DNA from: an uncultured SAR86 cluster bacterium
GTDB lineage: Bacteria > Pseudomonadota > Gammaproteobacteria > Magnimaribacterales > Magnimaribacteraceae
Length of the DNA: 39,988 nucleotides
Assembly: GCA_902618945.1 (NCBI GenBank)
Contig: CACNCK010000012.1
Span: 1 to 39,988 of the forward strand
Direction of reading: 5' to 3'
Each line of letters begins with the position of its first letter. The first letter of the stretch is position 1. Below, one piece after another: positions 28,779 to 37,497 of the stretch. The notes under the pieces are model-generated. The model was given only the letters and a program-made list of their open reading frames with translations. It had not been told where the DNA came from and ran no database searches. The position numbers and the translations under genes were made by a program.

Positions 28779-30008
28779 ATGGGCAAATTAATCGTTAAAA
28801 AATTCGGAGGTACCTCAGTTGCTGATGCAGAACGCATTGAAGCTGTGGCAGATAATATTGAATCTGAAATTCATGCGGGAAATAAGGTAACCGTCGTTCT
28901 TTCCGCAATGGGAGATAGTACCGATGATCTAATCAAATTAGCAAAACAGATTAATCCTGATCCCGATCTCCGAGAATATGATGCTCTTGTATCTACGGGT
29001 GAGCAAATATCGGTAGCTTTATTGGCAATGGCCCTTCTTAAAAGAGGTATAAAAGGTAAGTCTTACACTGCATATCAATTAGGTATAAAAACCAATTCAA
29101 GCCATAGTAGGGCAAGAATATTAGATGTGGAAGTTAGTAAGATTACCTCTGAATTAAATGAAGGTGTTGTGCCAGTGATTACTGGTTTTCAAGGAATGAA
29201 TGAGTCCGGTGACATTACTACTCTTGGAAGGGGAGGGTCTGATACTACTGGAGTCGCTCTTGCTGCAGCTTTGGATGCTGATGAATGCCAAATTTATACA
29301 GATGTAGATGGCATTTTCACCACAGACCCAAGAGTTTATGATAAAGCTAGGCTTCTCAAGGAGGTCAGTTTTGAAGAAATGTTAGAATTATCAAGTTCTG
29401 GTGCAAAAGTTTTACAATTAAGAGCAGTGGAATATGCCAGTAAATTTAATTTACCAATTAGGGTTTTATCTAGTTTTAACGAAGGCGAAGGAACATTAGT
29501 TCAAGAGGAGAAAAATATTATGGAACGACCAATTGTTTCAGGAATAAGCAGTATAGACTCTGAGGCCAAGCTAACAATCAGAGGCGTGCCAGATATTCCA
29601 GGTGTTGCAGCAAAGATTTTAAGTCCAATAAGTGACGCTGGTATTGAGGTGGATGTGATTGTCCAAAATATTGGGGCTGATAACACCACTGACTTTACAT
29701 TTACCGTCAATGAAGATGATACAAAACAGGCTGAGGAGATTCTCAAAAAAACATCTACTACCCTTGGTGGAGGATTAATAGAAGTAGATGATGACATAGC
29801 AAAGATTAGTGTAGTCGGAAGAGGTATGAGGGCTCATGCAGGTGTTGCAAGCAAGATGTTCCAGGCACTAGCTAAAAGTGAGATAAATATTTCAATGATT
29901 ACAACTTCGGAAATAAAAATCTCAGTAGTAATAAAAAAATCAGAAATGACTAAAGCAGTAGCAGCATTGCACGATGCTTTTGATTTAGATAAAGAACTGG
30001 ATGAATAA
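28779..30008 (+). CDS. lysC: Aspartate kinase
   Basis: The product has 409 residues and phosphorylates aspartate at the head of the lysine, threonine and methionine pathway. The kinase motifs KKFGGTSV (residues 7-14), VSTGEQIS and TTLGRGGSDTTGVALAAAL are clear. Two C-terminal ACT domains (about 265-400, with GVASKMFQALAKSEINISMITTSEIKIS) indicate feedback control by lysine and/or threonine. The gap from alaS is 21 bases, so it is probably cotranscribed. In many gammaproteobacteria csrA and then tRNA-Ser follow lysC; here a 190-base regulatory gap and a TonB receptor follow. Confidence 0.97.
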   Translation: MGKLIVKKFGGTSVADAERIEAVADNIESEIHAGNKVTVVLSAMGDSTDDLIKLAKQINPDPDLREYDALVSTGEQISVALLAMALLKRGIKGKSYTAYQLGIKTNSSHSRARILDVEVSKITSELNEGVVPVITGFQGMNESGDITTLGRGGSDTTGVALAAALDADECQIYTDVDGIFTTDPRVYDKARLLKEVSFEEMLELSSSGAKVLQLRAVEYASKFNLPIRVLSSFNEGEGTLVQEEKNIMERPIVSGISSIDSEAKLTIRGVPDIPGVAAKILSPISDAGIEVDVIVQNIGADNTTDFTFTVNEDDTKQAEEILKKTSTTLGGGLIEVDDDIAKISVVGRGMRAHAGVASKMFQALAKSEINISMITTSEIKISVVIKKSEMTKAVAALHDAFDLDKELDE

Positions 30009-30085
30009 CTTTAATATGAGTATTTAATTCCGGCTGTAGTACAAAAATCCCATTATTTAAAAAAAACTTCATTAAGTTGTTGCAT

Positions 30086-30109
30086 ATGAGAATCATTCTC
30101 ATCTATAAT
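30086..30109 (+). promoter_or_regulatory. Fur box overlapping the siderophore receptor promoter
   Basis: ATGAGAATCATTCTCAT (30086-30102) is a perfect dyad and fits the 7-1-7 Fur model (TGAGAAT-C-ATTCTCA). It fills the spacer before a perfect -10 TATAAT at 30104-30109. A -35-like TTGCAT lies at 30080-30085 with an 18-base spacer. Binding of Fe-Fur would block the promoter, so the receptor gene should be induced by iron limitation. Confidence 0.88.
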
Positions 30110-30121
30110 GCTTCGCTATTA

Positions 30122-30156
30122 AATAAGAACCATTCTTATTCTCATTCTCATTCTCA
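30122..30156 (+). promoter_or_regulatory. Second Fur-like site with hexamer array
   Basis: AATAAGAACCATTCTTATT (30122-30140) is a 19-base dyad with one mismatched pair, close to the Fur consensus shape. It runs into direct hexamer repeats TTCTTA then three TTCTCA (30133-30156), equal on the other strand to GAGAAT-type half sites. It lies downstream of the predicted transcript start and may allow Fur to spread along the DNA. Confidence 0.65.
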
Positions 30157-30198
30157 TTTGGATCTTATTAGGTATTTAACACAACGGGAGTTGAAAAA

Positions 30199-32271
30199 TT
30201 GATTCAAATATTTAAAGCTTTTAATAAGGTATTAATAGCCGCAGCTTTGGTTCTTACGGTTAATTTGCATGCAGACGAGCCAGTGGAAGAAATAGTAGTT
30301 AAGGGTAAAGTGCTTTATTCAGATCAAGTCAAAGCACTTAAAACACCCACAGCTATTATAGATGTTCCTCAGAGTCTATCTATCGTTACTGATGAAGAAA
30401 TAAGAAAACAAGGCATAAGGGAAATTGGAGATATTATACGCTATACACCTGGAGTAAATACTTCTCAGGGTGAGGGACACAGGGATGCAGTCGTTTTCAG
30501 AGGTGTGAGATCAACTGCCGACTTTTACCAAGACGGTGTCAGAGATGATGTTCAATACTATCGTTCTTTATACAATATAGACCAGGTTGAGGTTCTAAGG
30601 GGACCTAATGCTCTATTATTTGGTAGGGGTGGAACAGGTGGAATTCTTAATAGGGTCATAAAGAAAGCACAAATTGGAGAGCAGTTCGGTTCATTTGATA
30701 TAGGAGCTGATGATTTCGGCGCATTTGATTTTGCAGCTGATTACAACACTGCCACCGGAGACAACACTGCTATTCGTTTAAACATCCACAGTGACACTTT
30801 AGAAAACCATAGAGATTTTTTTGATGGCGATCGTGTTGGCTTTAATCCAACAGTAAGGATTCAAATGAGTGACAGAACTACTTTGGACCTCTCATACGAG
30901 TATGCTGATCATGAACGTTTTATCGATAGAGGTATACCCACAGCTAATGGGCAGCCCGTTGAAGCTCTAAAGGATGTGGTATTTGGAACTTCTGATCTTA
31001 ACTTGACTACATTAGAGGCAGATATATTTAGAGGGACTTTAACTTCAGACTTAACAGACACTTCAAAAGCAATATTTACGTTAACTTCTAGTGAATTTGA
31101 AAAAATGTATAAAAATTTATACGCATCAGGATACGATTTAACGACAAATGTCGTTACTCTTGATGGATACTATGACCCAACCGAGCGTGAAAATCTGATT
31201 TTTTCTGCCAATCTTGTAAACGAACTTCAAATAGGTGGGGCAACCCATACTCTTTTAATAGGAGCTGAAGTAGTCGATACAGACAACAAAAATGTGAGAT
31301 TTGACACATATTGGTCAACTACAGGAAAAGATAAGGAGTCTTTTAACGTAAGTAGACCTTTGAATATAGCTACAAATTCAGCGGGTGTTGCCACTATGGT
31401 GGATTACACTACAAAACTTAAGAGCAGTACAACTTCAGATATTGAAGTAACTTCTTTTTATATACAGGATCAAATAGATCTTTCAGATAACTTAGTAATT
31501 CTCCTTGGAGGCCGGCTAGATCAATTCGACATTACCGTTAATGATGTCAAAGCTGGTTCCGCACAATCAAGAGATGATGACGAGTTTTCTCCAAGGGCTG
31601 GAATAATATTTAAACCTCAAGAAAATGTCTCACTCTATCTAAGTTATAGTGAAAGCTTTTTACCTAGATCTGGTGAACAATATAAGAAACTTACAGCAAG
31701 TTCAGCAGCCCTTGATCCGGATGTATACGAAAGCTCAGAAATTGGAATTAATTGGGATATTACTCCTGATTTGAGTCTAAGAGCTAGTTATTTTGATAGT
31801 GAACAAACAATCGCTACAAGAGATGAATCAGGCGAAGGTGCTGAGATAGTTGGACTTCAAGTAGATGGAATTGAGCTTGAAATCAAAGGACAAGTAAGCG
31901 ACCAACTATACATATCATTTGGTTACAGTGATATGGATGGAGAAACAAGTTCTGGAGGAGAGCCTAGAGAGATCCCTGAGAATACAATGTCTCTTTGGAC
32001 CACTTATCAAGTCAATAACAAGTTTGGTTATGGTTTAGGTGTTACTAGACAAGGTGAATCAAATATAAGCAACAACAAACCTGGATTAATCCTGCCTGAT
32101 TATACAAGGGTAGATTTTGCTGCGTTCTATGATGTTTCCGAAGATCTGACTATCAGATTGAATGTTGAGAACATTACAGATGAAGTTTACTTCCCGCACT
32201 CACACAGTACTCACCAAGCATCGGTAGGTGAAGAAGTGAATGCTAGGTTGTCAATAACGAGAAGGTTCTAA
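30199..32271 (+). CDS. TonB-dependent siderophore receptor (Fiu/catecholate-like)
   Basis: The product has 690 residues, an outer membrane receptor. The start is TTG at 30199, supported by GGGAG eight bases upstream. A signal peptide ends at about residue 25 (NLHA), followed by a TonB box (EEIVVKGK), then the plug with DVPQSLSIVTDEEI, YQDGVRDDVQYYRSLYNIDQVEVLRGPNALLFGRG and GGILNRV, typical of siderophore receptors of the Fiu/FhuE type. The 22-strand barrel ends in the C-terminal ARLSITRRF with terminal Phe. Two Fur-type sites upstream support an iron-siderophore ligand, though the exact siderophore cannot be read from sequence. No siderophore synthesis genes are in the window. Confidence 0.94.
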   Translation: MIQIFKAFNKVLIAAALVLTVNLHADEPVEEIVVKGKVLYSDQVKALKTPTAIIDVPQSLSIVTDEEIRKQGIREIGDIIRYTPGVNTSQGEGHRDAVVFRGVRSTADFYQDGVRDDVQYYRSLYNIDQVEVLRGPNALLFGRGGTGGILNRVIKKAQIGEQFGSFDIGADDFGAFDFAADYNTATGDNTAIRLNIHSDTLENHRDFFDGDRVGFNPTVRIQMSDRTTLDLSYEYADHERFIDRGIPTANGQPVEALKDVVFGTSDLNLTTLEADIFRGTLTSDLTDTSKAIFTLTSSEFEKMYKNLYASGYDLTTNVVTLDGYYDPTERENLIFSANLVNELQIGGATHTLLIGAEVVDTDNKNVRFDTYWSTTGKDKESFNVSRPLNIATNSAGVATMVDYTTKLKSSTTSDIEVTSFYIQDQIDLSDNLVILLGGRLDQFDITVNDVKAGSAQSRDDDEFSPRAGIIFKPQENVSLYLSYSESFLPRSGEQYKKLTASSAALDPDVYESSEIGINWDITPDLSLRASYFDSEQTIATRDESGEGAEIVGLQVDGIELEIKGQVSDQLYISFGYSDMDGETSSGGEPREIPENTMSLWTTYQVNNKFGYGLGVTRQGESNISNNKPGLILPDYTRVDFAAFYDVSEDLTIRLNVENITDEVYFPHSHSTHQASVGEEVNARLSITRRF

Positions 32272-32281
32272 CCCTAGTCGG

Positions 32282-32342
32282 AATCTGTTACAGACTTTAA
32301 ATATTAACAGATTAATCATACCCCTCCCCAAAGGATGATTAA
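32282..32342. repeat. Two overlapping perfect inverted repeats after the receptor gene
   Basis: The first dyad pairs AATCTGTTA (32282-32290) with TAACAGATT (32305-32313). The second pairs TTAATCAT (32312-32319) with ATGATTAA (32335-32342), and its left arm shares two bases with the first. They fill the gap between the receptor stop and the strong terminator. They may be RNA stability hairpins or weak terminators. Confidence 0.6.
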
Positions 32343-32343
32343 G

Positions 32344-32373
32344 AAAGGGATTCAGGCCCCCTGGATCCCTTTT
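32344..32373. terminator. Bidirectional terminator between the receptor gene and hemH
   Basis: AAAGGGATTCAG pairs with CTGGATCCCTTT (12 pairs including one wobble, plus a possible G-T) around the loop GCCCC. A T-tract follows on the + strand (CCCTTTT) and a T-rich run on the minus strand (CCCTTTCTT). It overlaps the hemH stop codon by two bases and serves both convergent genes. It is the only clear terminator at a convergent junction in this window. Confidence 0.85.
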
Positions 32374-33370
32374 ACCTTTTTGAGGCAGTGACGAGGAAAT
32401 CTACCCAAGATTCCTCCGTATTTAAACAAGGTATGTAATTAAAAGATTCGCCACCAGCATCCAAAAAAGTCTCTCTGCCACTAATATTCATTTCTTCAAG
32501 TGTCTCAAGATTGTCTATTACGAATGCAGGACAAACAACATCCAGTTTTTTTATTCCTTGATTGACTAAATTAACTAGTTCTTTATCTGTAAATGGCTCT
32601 ATCCAACCAGGACCTATACGAGACTGGAAAGAAACTCCCCACTCATGATCTTTTAAATTTAATTCGTTTACACACAACTTAGATGTTTCTAAAACTTGAG
32701 CTTTGTAACAGAAAGGTGTTGCGTCTGATTGCACATCACAACAGCTTTCAACCTTAAGACAGTGTTTTTTTGTTGGATCCGTTTTCAATAGATGGCGATT
32801 TGGAATCCCGTGATAGCTGAATAACAGAAAGTCGCTATCTTCTTGTCTGTTTTTAGCTATCACAGCACTTAAACTCTTTATATATTCTTCTTTATTGTAG
32901 AAAGCACCAATAAATTTTAAATTGACCCCTAAATTCAATTCACTTGCAATCCTTTTCACTTCATTTTCTGTAGTCAACGTAGTCGACATAGCATAATGAG
33001 GGTAGAGAGGAACAACAAAAATGTCAGAGCAACCTTTGTTTTTCAGCTTAACTAAACCCTCCTCAATACTTGGATATTGGTATCTCATAGATACTTCAAC
33101 AGGAACTTCAGCTTTGGACTTTATTTTCTCACCTAAGTTTAAGGTGCTATTAATTAGAGGAGAGCCTTGATCAGTCCATATCTCTGAATAAGCTTCTCGA
33201 GTATTTTTATATCTGGAAGGAACAATTATCCAATTCACAAGAATTTGTTGCAAAAATTTTGGATAATCGATGACAAGATCATCCGATAAAAACTCCTTTA
33301 AGTAATCTTTTATTGATTCAAATTCTAAGTCCTTAGGAGAGCCCAAATTAATTAAAAGAATTCCTTTCAT
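32372..33370 (-). CDS. hemH: Ferrochelatase
   Basis: The product has 332 residues and inserts Fe2+ into protoporphyrin IX, the last step of protoheme synthesis. Motifs: LLINLGSP at the N-terminus, VPLYPHYAMSTT, FSYHGIPNRH with the catalytic His187, and the conserved SFQSRIGPGWIEPFTD. Between residues 204 and 221 four cysteines occur (Cys204, Cys210, Cys211, Cys221) in KKHCLKVESCC...FCYKAQ. This matches ferrochelatases that carry a [2Fe-2S] cluster in an internal segment rather than at the C-terminus. The gene stands alone, convergent with the iron-regulated receptor. A 7-base dyad (TAGATTA and TAATCTA, 33382-33409) lies before its start. Confidence 0.96.
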   Translation of the reverse strand: MKGILLINLGSPKDLEFESIKDYLKEFLSDDLVIDYPKFLQQILVNWIIVPSRYKNTREAYSEIWTDQGSPLINSTLNLGEKIKSKAEVPVEVSMRYQYPSIEEGLVKLKNKGCSDIFVVPLYPHYAMSTTLTTENEVKRIASELNLGVNLKFIGAFYNKEEYIKSLSAVIAKNRQEDSDFLLFSYHGIPNRHLLKTDPTKKHCLKVESCCDVQSDATPFCYKAQVLETSKLCVNELNLKDHEWGVSFQSRIGPGWIEPFTDKELVNLVNQGIKKLDVVCPAFVIDNLETLEEMNISGRETFLDAGGESFNYIPCLNTEESWVDFLVTASKR

Positions 33371-33451
33371 GGAGGCAATTATAGATTAAGTTTAAATGAA
33401 GATAATCTAATTTATACATTGCAAGTATAGTAAAATGTCTCATTCGAAATT

Positions 33452-34009
33452 ATGTCAATTTTAAAAGATATACAGACACGAAACTCAATCCCATTTCTTG
33501 AAGAGCCTGCACCTTCAGAAGAAGAGATGATTGAAGTATATAAAGCTGCGTTACGTGCTCCTGATCATGCTTGGCTTAGACCTTGGCGATATCTGGAAGT
33601 GAGAGGAGAAGGAAGACATAAACTCTCTAAGGCTTTTTTAGATGCGGCGAAGAAGGATTCTGACGTTCTAACTGAAGAACTAAAACAAAAGTTAGAGGAT
33701 GCTCCCTTTAGAGCCCCAATGATTATAGTTCTTGTTGCAGATGTTAAAGAACATCCCAAGGTACCGAAAGTAGAACAATTACTTTCATTAGGCGCTTCAG
33801 CACAAAACATTCTCCTTGCAATTGATTCATTGGGTTATGGAGCTGTCTGGAGAACAGGAAAAATGGCTTTTAACCCATATGTAGTAGATGCATTAAAGTT
33901 ACCGGAAAATTCAGAGATAATAGGTTACCTTTACGTTGGTACTCCGTCCAAACAGGGAAAATCTATTCCAGAGCTAAATATTGACGATTTTTTGACAAGA
34001 ATTTCATAA
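33452..34009 (+). CDS. Nitroreductase family protein (YdjA-like)
   Basis: The product has 185 residues, an FMN-dependent oxidoreductase fold. The opening RNSIPFLEEPAPSEEEMIEVYKAALRAPDHAWLRPWRY has the FMN-phosphate arginine (usually R-R/N-S) and the APDH-x-x-L-x-PWR signature of the minimal YdjA subgroup. GASAQNILLAIDSLGYGAVWRTG and GYLYVGTP complete the family pattern. The in vivo substrate is unknown. It is divergent from hemH across 81 bases and precedes a TonB receptor by 90 bases, so it is probably its own transcript. Confidence 0.92.
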   Translation: MSILKDIQTRNSIPFLEEPAPSEEEMIEVYKAALRAPDHAWLRPWRYLEVRGEGRHKLSKAFLDAAKKDSDVLTEELKQKLEDAPFRAPMIIVLVADVKEHPKVPKVEQLLSLGASAQNILLAIDSLGYGAVWRTGKMAFNPYVVDALKLPENSEIIGYLYVGTPSKQGKSIPELNIDDFLTRIS

Positions 34010-34099
34010 GTCCCTTCACCCAAAAGCTGTCTAAATGTTGCATAAGATAGTAAAGTGGTTTCTTACATAGATTAAATTTAACTAAAAAATGGGGGAAAA

Positions 34100-36487
34100 A
34101 TGAAAACAAGGATTTTTTTATTATGCCTTTCGCTCATAACTATTCCAACAACGAGCATACTTGCTGAAGAAGAAGTATCTGTATTCGATGAAGTAGTTGT
34201 TACGGCGCGAAAGAGGGCTGAGTATTCACAAAGCGTTCCAATACCTATAAGTGCTTTGAATGAAGAGCAGCTAGAGATTAGGAATATTGTAGAGTTAACA
34301 GATATTGAAAAGTTAGCTCCTAACTTGAGTATTCAAGCTTCTTCTGTAAACAGTGGTGTTCTAGAGGTATACATGAGGGGAATTGGCCAGGCGAACTGGG
34401 CTATACCTCATGATCCGAAAATTGGACTTTATACAGATGGCGTATATGCAGCTAGACCTCAAGGAGGGCTAGTTGACTTGTATGATCTTCAACGAGTAGA
34501 AGTCTTAAGAGGGCCTCAAGGAACACTATTTGGCAAAAATACGACAGCAGGATTGATAAACATTATCACTAATCAACCCACTCAAGAGACTGAAGGTAAA
34601 ATCAGACTAGGTGCAGGATCAGATAGTCATCAATTGATTGAAGGTATGTTCAATACACCTCTTAGTGATTCATTAGCGTTTAGATTTTCATTTTTAACTA
34701 AGGAAACGGATGGTTATATCATCAATTCTATAACTGGAAATGATAGAGGAAACGAAGATACAACATCTTTCAGGGCACAACTCAAATATGATACGGATGC
34801 TTACTCGGCAAACTTAGCATTTAGTAGATTTGATCAAGATGAAAGGGCTGCTTTAGGTTCATGTAGATTCACAGGTCCAGAGAATGGTGCTCTTTCTGGA
34901 GGATTAGGAGCTGTAGCAAATATCTTTGGGATATATGATGCATTAAAAGAAAATTGTAGGTCTACAACAAAAGATGTCTCTCTGGATACTTCTCCTAATG
35001 AGAACAATAAAGCAGAAAAAGATTCTATTACCCTTACCCAAATCTTTGAAACTGAAGTTGGAACCATTGAGTCTATCAGTAATTACTCAGAATTAGATGC
35101 CTTTAACGGTACTTGGGGATGGGTTATGGGAAACGGACCTGGAGTTAATTTTTTAGAGATTCACGATGACACTATGACTCATGAACAGTGGTCGCAAGAA
35201 CTGAGACTTTCAGGGTCAACAGAAAATATGGATTGGGTCGTCGGTCTCTATGCTTTCGAAGAGGATGGAGAAGCAACTATTGATGTCCCTTTATTTAGAG
35301 GTGTAAACCCTTCGCCTTTGCTCCCTCCTGCGCTGGCAGCAGTTGCCTTACAAACTAAATTATTAGGAAGTGAGACTCAAGGAAGTATTACTAACATGCA
35401 AAATCAGGCTGTGTTTTTCGAGGGTACTTATGGTCTAAGTGATAATTTAGATTTGACCATAGGCGCTAGGTATACTGAGGATGAAAGAGAATATACTAGA
35501 AGCTCTGAGCTCTATGAAGATGCATCTGCAATAGGAATGCCCGGTACTTTTAATCTTTTCTATGCTTGTCCAACTATGGTTACAAATGCCTTTGGTTTTG
35601 CTACCTCAGATAGATGTACAAGAACAGTTGAGTATAGCGAGACAACTCCCAGAGCTATCCTTAGTTATCAACAAACTGATGATGTACTTTTCTATGCTAG
35701 TTATAGTAAGGGATACTCGAGTGGTGGTTTTAATGGTGACGTTGCTATGAGACGTTTCTTACCAGAAACATCCGATAACTATGAATTTGGAATGAAAGGA
35801 GAATTCTTAGACAACAGGCTAAGAGTGAACGCCACTTTATTCAGTACAACCTATGAAAATCAACAGGTAACAGTTGGAAGAATTGTAAATGGTACTCCAA
35901 TTGCTGATTTGGTTAACGCACAGGAGGCAACTTTAGAGGGTATGGAATTTGAAATTCTTGCTCAGTTATCTGATTCTTTGGTGCTCACTGCGATGTTAGC
36001 TACATTCGAAGGTGAGTATGATGAATTCATAATTGAAGATAATACAACTGTAACTAATGCTGATGGCTCTCTATCTACATTGGTGGTTGAGAGAGACATA
36101 ACTGATACAGGTTTTGGCGGCAATGATGATCGATTAACTTGGGATGTAAGTTTAATACATACCTATGATCTTGGAGATGGATCTGACATTCAAAGCACCA
36201 TAGGGATTAGCTATCATGATGAGGAAAATTATACGCTTGAAGATGTTCCTTCATCTGTTGCCGATGACTATGAGCTTGTAGATGCAAGAATTACTTGGAA
36301 TCTGGCAGACGGACAAACTTCAATTTCACTATGGGGAACAAACCTTACTGATGAGGATTATGTCAACAATATGCTCAGTCAATCTGGAGATATCGAAATT
36401 GGAGGAACTAACTTCAGCCTCGGTATGACAGCTGACTATTGGGGTGAACCAAGAAGATATGGCGTAGAGTTTAGAAGAAATTTCTAA
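34100..36487 (+). CDS. TonB-dependent receptor, organic-substrate type
   Basis: The product has 795 residues. A signal peptide of about 22 residues (TTSILA), a TonB box near 28-36 (VFDEVVVTARKR) and a plug with VYMRGIGQ, PKIGLYTDGVYAARPQGGLVDLYDLQRVEVLRGPQGTLFGKNTTAGLINIIT are seen. The barrel ends RRYGVEFRRNF. This pattern belongs to the large sphingomonad/marine receptor group whose ligands are mostly unknown and often not siderophores. A GGGGGA ribosome site precedes the ATG; no Fur box is seen upstream. An alpha/beta hydrolase gene starts five bases after its stop, which hints at uptake followed by hydrolysis of an ester-type compound (inference). Confidence 0.93.
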   Translation: MKTRIFLLCLSLITIPTTSILAEEEVSVFDEVVVTARKRAEYSQSVPIPISALNEEQLEIRNIVELTDIEKLAPNLSIQASSVNSGVLEVYMRGIGQANWAIPHDPKIGLYTDGVYAARPQGGLVDLYDLQRVEVLRGPQGTLFGKNTTAGLINIITNQPTQETEGKIRLGAGSDSHQLIEGMFNTPLSDSLAFRFSFLTKETDGYIINSITGNDRGNEDTTSFRAQLKYDTDAYSANLAFSRFDQDERAALGSCRFTGPENGALSGGLGAVANIFGIYDALKENCRSTTKDVSLDTSPNENNKAEKDSITLTQIFETEVGTIESISNYSELDAFNGTWGWVMGNGPGVNFLEIHDDTMTHEQWSQELRLSGSTENMDWVVGLYAFEEDGEATIDVPLFRGVNPSPLLPPALAAVALQTKLLGSETQGSITNMQNQAVFFEGTYGLSDNLDLTIGARYTEDEREYTRSSELYEDASAIGMPGTFNLFYACPTMVTNAFGFATSDRCTRTVEYSETTPRAILSYQQTDDVLFYASYSKGYSSGGFNGDVAMRRFLPETSDNYEFGMKGEFLDNRLRVNATLFSTTYENQQVTVGRIVNGTPIADLVNAQEATLEGMEFEILAQLSDSLVLTAMLATFEGEYDEFIIEDNTTVTNADGSLSTLVVERDITDTGFGGNDDRLTWDVSLIHTYDLGDGSDIQSTIGISYHDEENYTLEDVPSSVADDYELVDARITWNLADGQTSISLWGTNLTDEDYVNNMLSQSGDIEIGGTNFSLGMTADYWGEPRRYGVEFRRNF

Positions 36488-36492
36488 TCTAT

Positions 36493-37374
36493 ATGTCTGA
36501 AGGAATAGCCGAAGTAAACAACATCAATATTTGGTGGGAAGACTTCGGCAATCCCTCTAACCCTTCCGTCCTTTTGATTATGGGTGCGAATGCAAATGCA
36601 CTTTTATGGAGAGAGGATTTCATAAATCCAATTGTAAAATCAGGTTTTCACGTTGTTAGATTTGATAATCGAGATGTTGGTAAAAGCACTTGGGTTACCA
36701 CTGAGCCAACCTTTAATATTAATGCTGGATCAGTTGTAGCCTCTGAAGTCTCTTATACCCTAGAGGATATGGCATCCGATGCAGTGGGACTTATGGATCA
36801 TTTAAATATACAAAAAGCTCATATCATAGGTGCATCTATGGGGGGCATGATTACCCAAGTAATAGGTTTAGATTACCCGGATCGGGTTTCATCATTAACT
36901 CCTATAATGTCATCTCCAGGTATCGGACTAGAAGATTCAAATCTGCAAGGTCCCACACAAGAGATGATGGAGGCTATTATTGAATCCATGAAATTAAATA
37001 TGGAAGGTGAGTATGAGGATGCTCTAGTAGTAAATTATAGAGTTTTAAGTGGTTCTAGATTTCCATTTAATGAAGAAAAATTTAGAGAACAAGCTAAGGA
37101 AGTTATTGCTCATGGGCACAATCCTTTTCCAGGACATGGAGCAGCTGTAGGTCAAAGCCCTCATCGAGGAGTGAGACTATCTGAGATAGATATCCCTACA
37201 TTAGTAATTCATGGAACAGAAGATGCAATACTTCCTTATGACCATGGACAGGCTCTAGCAGAAGGCATAAAAAATGCGGAATTGATGACTTTGGAAGGGG
37301 TGGGGCATGAAATACCTGAGGAACTTACAGAAGAAATCACTCAAAAGATTATTGGTCATATTAAAGGTGCATAA
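36493..37374 (+). CDS. Alpha/beta hydrolase
   Basis: The product has 293 residues. The catalytic triad is visible as Ser115 in GASMGG, Asp244 in HGTEDAILP and His272 in GVGHEIP. The oxyanion region is LLIMGANAN. It has no signal peptide, so it should act in the cytoplasm. The motif DNRDVGKST and cap region resemble esterase/epoxide-hydrolase-like members such as the aclacinomycin methylesterase group, but the substrate cannot be stated. The five-base gap to the receptor gene and the lack of a promoter between them suggest one operon. Confidence 0.92.
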   Translation: MSEGIAEVNNINIWWEDFGNPSNPSVLLIMGANANALLWREDFINPIVKSGFHVVRFDNRDVGKSTWVTTEPTFNINAGSVVASEVSYTLEDMASDAVGLMDHLNIQKAHIIGASMGGMITQVIGLDYPDRVSSLTPIMSSPGIGLEDSNLQGPTQEMMEAIIESMKLNMEGEYEDALVVNYRVLSGSRFPFNEEKFREQAKEVIAHGHNPFPGHGAAVGQSPHRGVRLSEIDIPTLVIHGTEDAILPYDHGQALAEGIKNAELMTLEGVGHEIPEELTEEITQKIIGHIKGA

Positions 37375-37379
37375 AAGAA

Positions 37380-37430
37380 TTTACTTTTAAAATTTACTCT
37401 ATATAATCTCGGCTTATACCAACATATAAG
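37380..37430 (+). promoter_or_regulatory. Predicted promoter and dyad before the alternative oxidase gene
   Basis: TTTACT (37380-37385), a 16-base spacer and a perfect TATAAT (37402-37407) form a good sigma-70-type promoter. Just downstream, CTTATA (37413-37418) and TATAAG (37425-37430) form a perfect 6-6-6 dyad over the expected start site, a candidate operator. It does not resemble known Fur or NsrR sites. Confidence 0.5.
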
Positions 37431-37497
37431 TCTTAATAATATCAAAACTCTCATAACCACGCTTCCGGGTTTAATATCGGACAAATTTGCTCACTCT

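Noticed and set aside
30009-30198. Possible small csrA gene after lysC
   Set aside because: The gap holds only the Fur-controlled promoter region; no CsrA-like reading frame (MLILTR-type start) is seen on either strand.
34010-34099. Riboswitch before the second TonB receptor
   Set aside because: Only 90 bases, with no cobalamin-type conserved box or extended structure; only a ribosome site is supported.
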